Shown: positions 1 through 6,205 of the stretch, one piece after another
How the letters are laid out: each line of letters opens with the position of its first letter
How positions within the stretch are numbered: the first letter of the stretch is position 1
Source: JBAQMG01 sp049302575
GTDB taxonomy: Bacteria; Bacillota; Desulfitobacteriia; Desulfitobacteriales; Desulfitobacteriaceae
Assembly: GCA_049302575.1 (NCBI GenBank)
Contig: JBAQMG010000024.1
Span: 1-15,483, forward strand
Reading direction: 5' to 3'
DNA length: 15,483 bases
Program-made: the position numbers and the translations under genes
The notes under the pieces: generated by a model
What the model was told of the DNA's origin: nothing
What the model saw: only the letters and a program-made list of their open reading frames with translations
The model's database searches: none

Positions 1-24
1 AGCCAGGATCAAACTCTCCATAAA
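1..24 (-). rRNA. rrs: 16S rRNA gene, first ~24 nt only
   Basis: The reverse complement of the window's first 17 bases is the near-universal 5' segment of bacterial 16S rRNA (AGAGTTTGATCCTGGCT, the '27F' primer site). Seven more bases upstream bring it to the usual mature 5' end. The gene reads leftward and leaves the window, so only the extreme 5' end is present. It follows lysS in the same orientation, with about 740 bp between them. Confidence 0.95.
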
Positions 25-110
25 AATTATTATCACTCCTATAGAAGTTGATTTGCTCATTCAGTTTTATACTCACTGACGAGTTTTTCCATTGGTATAT
101 CCTTGTTGTT

Positions 111-126
111 TAGTTTTCAAAGATCA
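111..126 (-). promoter_or_regulatory. boxA-like antitermination/processing motif in rrn leader
   Basis: On the minus strand this reads TGATCTTTGAAAACTA, closely resembling the 'CTTTGAAAACTAAACA' block seen in rRNA leaders of Bacillus and Clostridia. It lies between the rrn promoter and the 16S start, where boxA-like nut elements and 16S processing stems are expected. The match is to a remembered consensus. Confidence 0.55.
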
Positions 127-185
127 GGGGATTGTTATTCACTTACAACTTCGTATGAATCTATTGCGTGAAGCGAACATTTGCT

Positions 186-214
186 AATATATCATGCTCA
201 TGAAATTAATTCAA
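186..214 (-). promoter_or_regulatory. rrn operon sigma-A promoter
   Basis: The minus strand shows -35 TTGAAT (209-214), a 17-nt spacer and -10 TATATT (186-191). Transcription would start near position 179 and give a leader of about 155 nt before 16S. The region around it is strongly AT-rich, as usual for rrn promoters. No second rrn promoter of similar quality was found immediately upstream; a weaker candidate lies at 594-622. Confidence 0.6.
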
Positions 215-290
215 CAGTCATTTTTCATGTATATTGAGCATATTAGGCTATTATCTACATTATTCGTTTCTTTACTCTCTAATTCGTTAA

Positions 291-318
291 AATTTTTAAT
301 TTTTAATTTTTAATTTTT
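291..318. repeat. Heptamer tandem repeat, unit AATTTTT, 4 copies
   Basis: Four exact copies of a 7-bp unit (AATTTTT) in the lysS-rrn gap, upstream of the rrn promoter. The 7-nt period is shared with unrelated tandem repeats at 2358-2378 and 8842-8869. Because the unit is so A/T-rich it might also act as an UP-like or bent-DNA element for the rRNA promoter 80 bp downstream; that part is inference. Confidence 0.8.
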
Positions 319-350
319 CTCAACCTAACTAAACGTCTCCTAGTGCACCC

Positions 351-578
351 CTTCAGCTAAAGCTGAACATCGAGACTTCTGCGATAGTCTCCTGCGGAGA
401 GTATCGCAGAAGTCTCCAAGCTCAAAAGGAACACTTCGCGACGAAGGTTTAGTCTACCGCCCTTCGCCGCTCAGAATTTCTTTGTGGATAGGCGGCTTGG
501 ACGAAACCCTACACTGTAGGCTTTCGTCACCGAGGCAGAGCACGAAACTACCGCTCCCACTTGTATAAGAGTGGGAGT
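351..578 (+). mobile_element. Structured IS200/IS605-like remnant or non-autonomous element (no tnpA/tnpB)
   Basis: Four strong inverted repeats are packed into ~230 bp. They are a perfect 6-bp hairpin (352-367, TTCAGC/GCTGAA) and a 15-bp perfect inverted repeat (arms 372-386 and 402-416) with an inner CTCC/GGAG stem. The third is GACGAAA..TTTCGTC enclosing CCTAC/GTAGG (500-528), and the last a terminal CTCCCACT/AGTGGGAG hairpin (554-577). The right part, with a stem-loop, then 'CACCGAGGC', then a C-rich/G-rich hairpin ending in GGGAGT, resembles the right ends of Bacillota IS200/IS605 elements, where the TnpB-associated omega-RNA scaffold lies. No tnpB or tnpA reading frame is present, so it would be a decayed or palindrome-associated non-autonomous element. 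Exact ends are uncertain. It could instead be an unrelated structured intergenic RNA. Confidence 0.45.
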
Positions 579-593
579 CTTGAAAATGGATAA

Positions 594-622
594 ATCATAC
601 TTATTGTATATGATGTTAACAA
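594..622 (-). promoter_or_regulatory. Possible promoter upstream of rrn
   Basis: The minus strand has -35 TTGTTA (617-622), a 17-nt spacer and -10 TATGAT (594-599). It would transcribe leftward through the structured element at 351-578 towards 16S. It might be a distal rrn promoter or a chance match in AT-rich DNA. The rest of 579-765 shows no gene and no convincing terminator for lysS. Confidence 0.3.
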
Positions 623-765
623 CCAAAATGTTACAGTCAAAATCCCTAACTTTTCACTCCAAACAAATATCCAGACAAAGCTAACCGACCTTGTCAGAAT
701 ACAGAATGCTAGGCTTCAGTCGCCGACGCTGGATGCGTCAAATGGGTACACCAGACAAACCCAAG

Positions 766-2241
766 TTATTCTTTCACATTATCCTCACGAGGACGCATCG
801 TGGGAAAGAGAATTACATCCCGTATCGAGGCAGAATTAGTCAAAAACATAACCAGTCGATCGATCCCGATACCAAGCCCTCCGGTCGGCGGTAAGCCATA
901 CTCTAAGGCCTGAACGAAGTCTTCGTCCATCATATGCGCTTCATCGTCTCCATCGACCCTCTCGGCTACTTGAGCTTCAAACCGTTGCCGCTGATCAATC
1001 GGATCATTGAGCTCTGAAAATGCATTTCCTAGTTCGCGTCCATAAACAAACACTTCAAACCGATCCGTGTATTCAGGATTTTGAGCATTTCGTTTAGCTA
1101 AAGGCGAAATTTCTACAGGATGACCAGTAACAAATGTAGGCTGAATTAATTTGGGTTCAACATAAGCTTCAAAAAATTCATTGATAATTTTACCACGTGA
1201 AGCATTTGCCTCTACCTTGAGGCCTTTTTCGCGTGCAATCGAACGAGCCTGGTCATCGTCAAGTATCTTGCTAAAATCGACCCCACTATACTCCAGTATA
1301 CCTTCCAACATTGGTAATCTGCGCCAAGGAGTAGTGAAATTGAGAAGTTCGTCCTGATAGGTTAACTGTAAGGTTCCATGAACTTTTTCTGTAATAGAAG
1401 AGATCATCTCTTCGGTCAATTCCATAATATCCTCGTAATTAGCATAGGCTTGATATAATTCCATCATGGTAAATTCGGGATTATGTTTAATAGAAATACC
1501 TTCATTCCGGAAATTACGTCCGATCTCATAAACCTTCTCAAACCCCCCGACAATCAGACGCTTCAGAGGCAATTCCAAAGCAATCCGCAAATAAAGATCT
1601 ATATTTAAGGTATTGTGATGCGTAGTAAACGGTCTGGCCGCTGCCCCACCGGCTACAGCATGAAGAGTCGGCGTTTCAACTTCTACGAACTCGCGATCAT
1701 CCAAGAACTCTCGCATAGCACGGATAATTTTACTGCGTGTAATGAAAACTTCTCGAACATCTGGATTAACAATCAGATCAACGTAACGTTGCCGATAGCG
1801 TGCCTCAACATTCGTTAAACCGTGAAATTTCTCTGGTAGAGGACGCATTGCTTTGGACAAAAGTTTAACAACCTGAGCATGGATAGATATCTCCCCACGT
1901 TTCGTACGGAAAACCGTCCCTTGAACCCCAATGATGTCCCCAACATCGAATTTAGAGATTAATTCAAAATACAGGGCACCTACATCATCCATTTTTATAT
2001 AGATTTGAACTCGTCCGCTAAAATCTTGAAGGTGAGCAAAAATCACTTTGCCCTGATCACGTTTGGACATCATCCTGCCCGCTATACGAACTTCCTGCCC
2101 TTCTAATTGATCGAATTCGTCGATAATATTAGCAGCTTTGTGAGTTCGGTCATAACGATCAGCATAAGGCTCTATACCGCCCTGGCGCAGCACATCAAGT
2201 TTATCTAGGCGAACGCGCCAAAGGTCATTTTCATTATCCAT
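766..2241 (-). CDS. lysS: Lysyl-tRNA synthetase, class II
   Basis: Charges tRNA-Lys with lysine in the cytoplasm (ATP-dependent, class IIb). The 491-residue product has the family's usual length and layout. An N-terminal OB-fold anticodon-binding domain (about residues 50-130) precedes the catalytic domain. Motif 2 contains 'GRNFRNEGI' (241-249) followed by 'HNPEFTMMELY', and motif 3 contains 'GIGIDRLVM' (457-465) close to the C-terminus. The ATG start is preceded by a good GGAGGA ribosome binding site and by its own promoter (2273-2301), which sits just after the greA terminator. lysS therefore appears to be a separate transcription unit. It is the last protein gene before the rRNA operon, with no clear terminator after it. 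No abnormal features were noted. Confidence 0.97.
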   Translation of the reverse strand: MDNENDLWRVRLDKLDVLRQGGIEPYADRYDRTHKAANIIDEFDQLEGQEVRIAGRMMSKRDQGKVIFAHLQDFSGRVQIYIKMDDVGALYFELISKFDVGDIIGVQGTVFRTKRGEISIHAQVVKLLSKAMRPLPEKFHGLTNVEARYRQRYVDLIVNPDVREVFITRSKIIRAMREFLDDREFVEVETPTLHAVAGGAAARPFTTHHNTLNIDLYLRIALELPLKRLIVGGFEKVYEIGRNFRNEGISIKHNPEFTMMELYQAYANYEDIMELTEEMISSITEKVHGTLQLTYQDELLNFTTPWRRLPMLEGILEYSGVDFSKILDDDQARSIAREKGLKVEANASRGKIINEFFEAYVEPKLIQPTFVTGHPVEISPLAKRNAQNPEYTDRFEVFVYGRELGNAFSELNDPIDQRQRFEAQVAERVDGDDEAHMMDEDFVQALEYGLPPTGGLGIGIDRLVMFLTNSASIRDVILFPTMRPREDNVKE

Positions 2242-2272
2242 TTAACATTCCTCCAATTATCTTATCTTATCA

Positions 2273-2301
2273 ATTCTACAGAATTCGTCGTAATTAAACA
2301 A
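2273..2301 (-). promoter_or_regulatory. lysS promoter
   Basis: The minus strand shows -35 TTGTTT (2296-2301), exactly 17 nt, then -10 TAGAAT (2273-2278, five of six consensus bases). It lies 30-60 bp before the lysS ATG and directly after the U-tract of the greA terminator, a sensible order of signals. Confidence 0.6.
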
Positions 2302-2302
2302 T

Positions 2303-2347
2303 AAAAACAAAAAATAAAAACCCTCCCTTCATAAGTAAAGGAAAGGG
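2303..2347 (-). terminator. Rho-independent terminator downstream of greA
   Basis: On the minus strand an imperfect stem (CCCTTTC pairing with GAAGGG/GGGAGGG-type bases including G-T pairs, 2321-2347) is followed by a long T-rich tract interrupted by single A or G bases (2303-2320). It ends the greA transcript about 245 bp after the greA stop codon and insulates lysS. Confidence 0.6.
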
Positions 2348-2357
2348 CTAAGCACTT

Positions 2358-2385
2358 GGATAACGGATAATGGATAATCCATTAT
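2358..2385. repeat. Heptamer repeat GGATAAY x3 merging into a 19-bp palindrome
   Basis: Three heptamers (GGATAAC, GGATAAT, GGATAAT; 2358-2378) run into a palindrome whose arms are ATAATGGAT and ATCCATTAT around a single central base (2367-2385). It lies in the 350-bp greA-lysS gap (2242-2591), inside the expected 3' untranslated region of greA. The remaining part of that gap, 2386-2591, shows no gene; it is AT-rich and has a two-unit TGCATTG repeat at 2569-2582. Confidence 0.75.
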
Positions 2386-2568
2386 TTATAATCAGAAACA
2401 CATTATACTAATGATTCCAGTTTAGAAAGTATTAACGATTGTTTCTTTACTCAAAAATCAATAAAAACTACTGATTTTCAGCCCATTTCAGGGGTCTTTT
2501 CGGACAAGATCATGGTGTTGTCTACAACTTTTTAGATGAAAAGTTGGTTTCTGCACCAGAATCAATAA

Positions 2569-2582
2569 TGCATTGTGCATTG
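2569..2582. repeat. Two-unit heptamer repeat (TGCATTG)
   Basis: TGCATTG is repeated twice in direct tandem just after the greA stop codon. It is too short to be significant alone, and is listed because its 7-nt period matches the other intergenic repeats here. Confidence 0.4.
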
Positions 2583-2591
2583 TATATAGGT

Positions 2592-3062
2592 TTATCTAAA
2601 ACTAATAATTTCGTAATGCAAGATTCCTGCGGGAACATTGACTTCAACAATAGTACCTTTAACCTGTCCCAAGATAGCCCTGCCGACAGGAGATTCATTA
2701 GAAATTTTGTTAGTACCAGGATCAGCCTCAGCAGAACCAACGATTGTATATTCCTCTTGATCACCATAATCCTGATCTTTTAGTATCACTGTAGAACCGA
2801 GAGAAACGCACTCCGCCCCTTCGTGATCGTCAATCACTCTAGCATTCCTTAACATTTTTTCGATCGTAATAATCCGACCTTCAATAAATGCTTGTTCATT
2901 CTTAGCATCATCATATTCGGAATTCTCGCTAATATCCCCGAATTCAATCGCTTGTTTAATACGTCCGGCTATATCCCGACGTTTTTGAGTTTTATTAAGT
3001 TCTAACTCGTCTTCCAACTTTTTTAAGCCAGCGAGGGTTAAGATTACTTCTTTTTCGGGCAT
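2592..3062 (-). CDS. greA: Transcription elongation factor GreA
   Basis: Rescues backtracked RNA polymerase by stimulating cleavage of the nascent RNA 3' end through the secondary channel. The 156 residues match the usual 155-160. Residues ~1-75 form the antiparallel coiled coil, with the characteristic acidic tip region 'FGDISENSEYDDAKNEQ' that supplies the catalytic D/E pair. Residues ~80-156 form the FKBP-like C-terminal domain, including 'NKISNESPVGRAILG' and 'VEVNVPAGILHYEI'. The ATG has GGAG about 9 nt upstream. The 270-bp gap to dusB and the terminator downstream suggest it can be transcribed alone, but I found no convincing promoter in the gap. Greater specificity (GreA rather than GreB) follows from the Bacillota setting and sequence. 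Confidence 0.96.
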   Translation of the reverse strand: MPEKEVILTLAGLKKLEDELELNKTQKRRDIAGRIKQAIEFGDISENSEYDDAKNEQAFIEGRIITIEKMLRNARVIDDHEGAECVSLGSTVILKDQDYGDQEEYTIVGSAEADPGTNKISNESPVGRAILGQVKGTIVEVNVPAGILHYEIISFR

Positions 3063-3159
3063 TTCCTTTTCGCTCCTCTTTTCTCATCCTTACATTATGT
3101 AGCGCGTCTATATCCAACTGCACGCTTCCTTGACACTCAATTCTAATAACTGATTTAGC

Positions 3160-3212
3160 CAAGTGCCAGAAGAAGTCTCCAACTTCTATAAGTGGGAGTT
3201 GAATTCGGCACA
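3160..3212 (+). repeat. Intergenic hairpin resembling an IS200/IS605 right end
   Basis: Between dusB and greA an imperfect hairpin (CTCCAACT at 3177-3184 against AGTGGGAG at 3191-3198, one mismatch) with loop TCTATA is nearly the same as the hairpin at 554-577, which has loop TGTATAAG-type sequence. Both are followed by T-T-G-A-A. An outer GTGCC/GGCAC pair encloses it. I read it as a second relic copy of the same element end; no transposase lies beside it. The rest of 3063-3332 shows no gene. Confidence 0.45.
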
Positions 3213-3332
3213 ATTCAAAAACCTACCCTGAATCATTACTCGTTATTATAAGGAACCTGCAAAATAATGTCAAGGAAACCTCTCTTCTGCCTCAACTCTA
3301 ATGAGCTTCTATTATGCCTAAAATCATTAAAA

Positions 3333-4298
3333 CTATTCATTCTGGTCTAAAATTCCACAAAATACATCTTTCATTTCTTGAACCTCTCGAGTTTGCATAA
3401 TCCGGTCACGCAGCATGGCCGCATGCTTAAAACCCTTGATATACCAAACGGCATGTTTACGCATTTCGTTCAAACCAATTCTTTCGCCTTTATGCGTTAA
3501 GAGACGCTCAAAATGTTGCAGAGCCACGGCAATTCTTTCTTGCGAAGTGGGTGCCGGTAATAATTGTTGATAATCAAGGTAATGCTGGATCTGTGGAACT
3601 AGCCACGGATTACCCAAGGCACCTCGACCCACCATGACTCCATCACAGCCTGTTTGCTTAATCATTAATTGAGCCTGTTGGGGATGAGTTATATCCCCAT
3701 TACCTATCACCGGAATCCCTGTAGCCACTTTAACCCGTCTGATCCATTCCCAATCTGCCTGACCAGAATAAAATTGTTCTCGAGTTCGAGCATGAAGCGT
3801 GATCATACCTACCCCAACCGACTCCAAACGCTGAGCCAACTCTGGGGCAATGATTTCTTCCTTCGTCCAGCCTAAACGGATTTTAACGGTAACCGGCAAA
3901 TCAACGGCTTGGACCACAGCGGCCGCTATTTCTGTCGCTAAAGGAAGGTTCCGCAACAGGGCCGATCCTTCCCCATTTTTTACAATTTTAAGTGTCGGAC
4001 AACCCATATTAATATCAAGTACCTCCGCCCCAAGTGACTCGGCAAGATGGGCAGCACGAGCCATATTAAGCGGATCAGAGCCAAACAACTGCACAATTCG
4101 GGGCCTAGGCTCTTCTTTTAAATCCAACATATGCAAAGTGCGAGGATTTTGGTGATTTAAGGCTTTGTCACTAATCATTTCCGTCACGACATAATTCCCA
4201 CCGACTAAGCGAACCGTTTCCCGAAAAGCTTTATCTGTAACCCCAGCCATTGGTGCTAAAAAAACCGGCAAATTCCAAGTGTATTGGCCTAAATTCAT
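3333..4298 (-). CDS. dusB: tRNA-dihydrouridine synthase, DusB type
   Basis: FMN- and NADPH-dependent reduction of uridine to dihydrouridine in the tRNA D-loop. From the chosen ATG the protein has 321 residues. 'APMAGVTD' (15-22) is the FMN-site start of the TIM barrel. 'NMGCP' (97-101) carries the catalytic Cys100, 'VKIRLGW' and 'LHARTREQFYSG' are substrate/FMN residues, and 'IGNGDI' plus 'GVMVGRGALGNPWL' are the phosphate-binding segments. The C-terminal helical domain follows. The frame stays open five codons further upstream to a TTG at 4313, but the ATG at 4298 has an AAGG at proper spacing and fits family N-termini. It lies 27 bp after coaX, so is probably co-transcribed with birA-coaX. 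The 'dusB' label rests on the common Bacillota naming. Confidence 0.93.
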   Translation of the reverse strand: MNLGQYTWNLPVFLAPMAGVTDKAFRETVRLVGGNYVVTEMISDKALNHQNPRTLHMLDLKEEPRPRIVQLFGSDPLNMARAAHLAESLGAEVLDINMGCPTLKIVKNGEGSALLRNLPLATEIAAAVVQAVDLPVTVKIRLGWTKEEIIAPELAQRLESVGVGMITLHARTREQFYSGQADWEWIRRVKVATGIPVIGNGDITHPQQAQLMIKQTGCDGVMVGRGALGNPWLVPQIQHYLDYQQLLPAPTSQERIAVALQHFERLLTHKGERIGLNEMRKHAVWYIKGFKHAAMLRDRIMQTREVQEMKDVFCGILDQNE

Positions 4299-4325
4299 AT
4301 GTTTGCCTTTCAATCAGGTACTCTA

Positions 4326-5105
4326 TCAATCTTTTTTATTACTTTGCATTCGTTCATAGATAAGTAACAAGCCATCCAGCGTTAAAAATGGATCCACAGT
4401 TTGAATTGTATGTGATTCCTCAGAGATAAATTCCGCTAGTCCACCTGTCGCTATAACCTTGGTTGTTGGTCCTAACTCCTCCATCATCCGCTCGACAATC
4501 CCATCAACCTGACCGGAAAAACCGTAATAAATTCCCGATTGCATACCTGCCACGGTATTTTTAGCGATAATAGATTTGGGTTTCACTAGTTCAATTCGCG
4601 GTAACTTGGAAGCCCGTTGAAACAGAGCCTCGGTGGAAATACCTATTCCAGGAGCAATGGCTCCCCCCAGATATTCTCCATGCTGGGATATGCAGCAGAA
4701 GGTCGTAGCCGTCCCAAAATCAACGATGATCAAAGGCCCTCCGTACTTGGCATAGGCTGCTACAGCATTAACAATCCTATCCGCTCCAACTTCTCGAGGA
4801 TTATCGTAAATAATTGGCATACCCGTTTTAACTCCAGGACCTATTACCAAGGGCTCAACGCCAAAATATTTGCGAGACAGTTCCTCCAAAGTTGGCATAA
4901 CTGGTGGTACCACTGAAGAAATGACAATGGCTTTAATTTTTTCAAAACTTAAACCACTAAAATTAAAAAGATTCTTGGTAACCACGGCATACTCGTCAAC
5001 CGTTCGGGATTTATCAGTAGTCACTCTCCAATGATGGATTAATACCCGTTCATCGTAGACCCCAAGTACAATATTCGTGTTGCCAACATCAAAAACCAGG
5101 ATCAT
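4326..5105 (-). CDS. coaX: Type III pantothenate kinase
   Basis: Phosphorylates pantothenate, the first step of CoA synthesis. CoaX enzymes need a monovalent cation and are not feedback-inhibited by CoA. The 259-residue product has the ASKHA-fold landmarks: phosphate-1 loop 'DVGNTN' (6-11), 'GADR' (107-110) with the catalytic Asp109, phosphate-2 'DFGTATT' (129-135), 'GGAIAPGI' (148-155) and adenosine motif 'TGGLA' near the C-terminus. The ATG has an AAGGAG site seven bases upstream. It lies 40 bp after birA. Its presence in the same block as panC and panD joins pantothenate synthesis with its use. In many Bacillota birA and coaX are neighbours. Confidence 0.97.
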   Translation of the reverse strand: MILVFDVGNTNIVLGVYDERVLIHHWRVTTDKSRTVDEYAVVTKNLFNFSGLSFEKIKAIVISSVVPPVMPTLEELSRKYFGVEPLVIGPGVKTGMPIIYDNPREVGADRIVNAVAAYAKYGGPLIIVDFGTATTFCCISQHGEYLGGAIAPGIGISTEALFQRASKLPRIELVKPKSIIAKNTVAGMQSGIYYGFSGQVDGIVERMMEELGPTTKVIATGGLAEFISEESHTIQTVDPFLTLDGLLLIYERMQSNKKD

Positions 5106-5145
5106 GCTTATTCTCCTTTTCTCCCTTTAAGTTTGCAGATTAACC

Positions 5146-6126
5146 TTAGAAATATGTACCTGTGGTCGAACGTACTCTTACTTCCCCAGCAGAGAAGGTG
5201 AGGTTCTCTTTCCCGATTCGCAAAATCAATTCTCCGTCAGCCGTGATTCCCTGAATGATCCCTTCAAAGGTCTGATTACCCCGTTGAATAACTGCACCTT
5301 GACCTAAGCCAACAGCCCTTTGTAACCAACGTTCTCGTACTGAGCTGAATCCCTGATTTTCCAAACACGTCAATTCTTCTTCGAGCCGTTCCAAAATTGA
5401 GGCTGCTAAAGCGTTTAAATCCAATTTGGTTCCGACGATTTCCTGAAGAGTTGTCGCCATCAGATCTTTGCTTAATTCCTCCCGGCGAAGATTAGCATTA
5501 ACCCCTATGCCAATGATCATAGTCTGAACTGTATTCCACTCTCCAACAACTTCCCCTAAGATGCCAGCAATCTTTTGACCACCATATACTAAATCATTAG
5601 GCCATTTAATCCCAGCCTCGATTTTACAAACCTCTGCAAAGGCATCCACAACCGCTATACCTGTACAGAGGGTTAACTTAGAAGCATCAGCTAAAGATAA
5701 TTTTGGTTTAAGAATCACCGACATCCAGAGTCCACCTTTGGGAGATTCCCACTGGCGCTGCATTCGCCCATGTCCGGCACTTTGCCTTTCAGCTAAAACA
5801 ACTGTCCCGTGATCCATCCCTTGCCTAGCCAATTCCTTAGCCCGCTCATTGGTGGAAGGTAGCTCAGCATGAAGCTCAAGTTGTTGCCCCAGTCGTTGAG
5901 TCTTTAGCACATGTTTAATGGTCCAAGCGTTAATACTTAAAGGAGTTTGGAGTAGCCGATAACCCCTCTTGGTTTGAGCCTCTATATCAAACCCCAATTC
6001 CTTTAAAATCTTGATCTGTTTCCAGATTGCCGCCCGAGTAATCCGTAAATGCTCACTCATGAGTTCACCAGAAACATACTCTCCAAGATGAGCAACCATA
6101 AGATCTAGAATTTCTGCACGCGCCAT
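5146..6126 (-). CDS. birA: Bifunctional biotin-[acetyl-CoA-carboxylase] ligase / biotin operon repressor
   Basis: Activates biotin to biotinoyl-AMP and transfers it to carboxylase lysines. With its N-terminal winged helix (about 1-60, including 'MSEHLRITRAAIWKQI') it can also repress biotin genes. The central ligase domain shows 'STNERAKEL' (91-99), the biotinoyl-AMP loop 'AGHGRMQRQW' (117-126), 'IKWPNDLVYGGQKIAGIL' (173-190) and 'GIGVNAN'. A small C-terminal SH3-like domain follows (~275-326). The nucleotide loop is usually GRGRxxR; here the first Arg is His, a substitution worth noting but probably tolerated. The ATG has a GGGG-type site. Gap to nadB is 79 bp; nadC, often found here, is missing. 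No biotin biosynthesis gene is in the window. Confidence 0.95.
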   Translation of the reverse strand: MARAEILDLMVAHLGEYVSGELMSEHLRITRAAIWKQIKILKELGFDIEAQTKRGYRLLQTPLSINAWTIKHVLKTQRLGQQLELHAELPSTNERAKELARQGMDHGTVVLAERQSAGHGRMQRQWESPKGGLWMSVILKPKLSLADASKLTLCTGIAVVDAFAEVCKIEAGIKWPNDLVYGGQKIAGILGEVVGEWNTVQTMIIGIGVNANLRREELSKDLMATTLQEIVGTKLDLNALAASILERLEEELTCLENQGFSSVRERWLQRAVGLGQGAVIQRGNQTFEGIIQGITADGELILRIGKENLTFSAGEVRVRSTTGTYF

Positions 6127-6205
6127 GAATTTCCCCGCTTTCTAAGCGTTGACTAGTATAAAAACGAGAATCTACCCGTTGAAAAACTTTAGCTACAAGT
6201 CAAGC

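Noticed and set aside
25..185. tRNA gene in the rrn leader
   Set aside because: No cloverleaf, T-loop GTTCRA or CCA-like end could be found on either strand.
291..318. CRISPR array
   Set aside because: The repeats are 7-bp direct tandem units without spacers and there are no cas genes.
671..759. Direct repeat CCAGACAAA at 671-679 and 751-759 as insertion-site duplication
   Set aside because: Nine bases with no recognisable element between them; chance repeat cannot be excluded.
691..894. Plus-strand 67-codon ORF over the 3' end of lysS
   Set aside because: It overlaps the intact lysS C-terminal coding region, has no ribosome binding site and no family resemblance.
2522..2783. Open frames on both strands over the end of greA
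   Set aside because: Shadow frames of greA and its 3' flank; low-complexity Leu/Ser-rich products with no recognisable domains.
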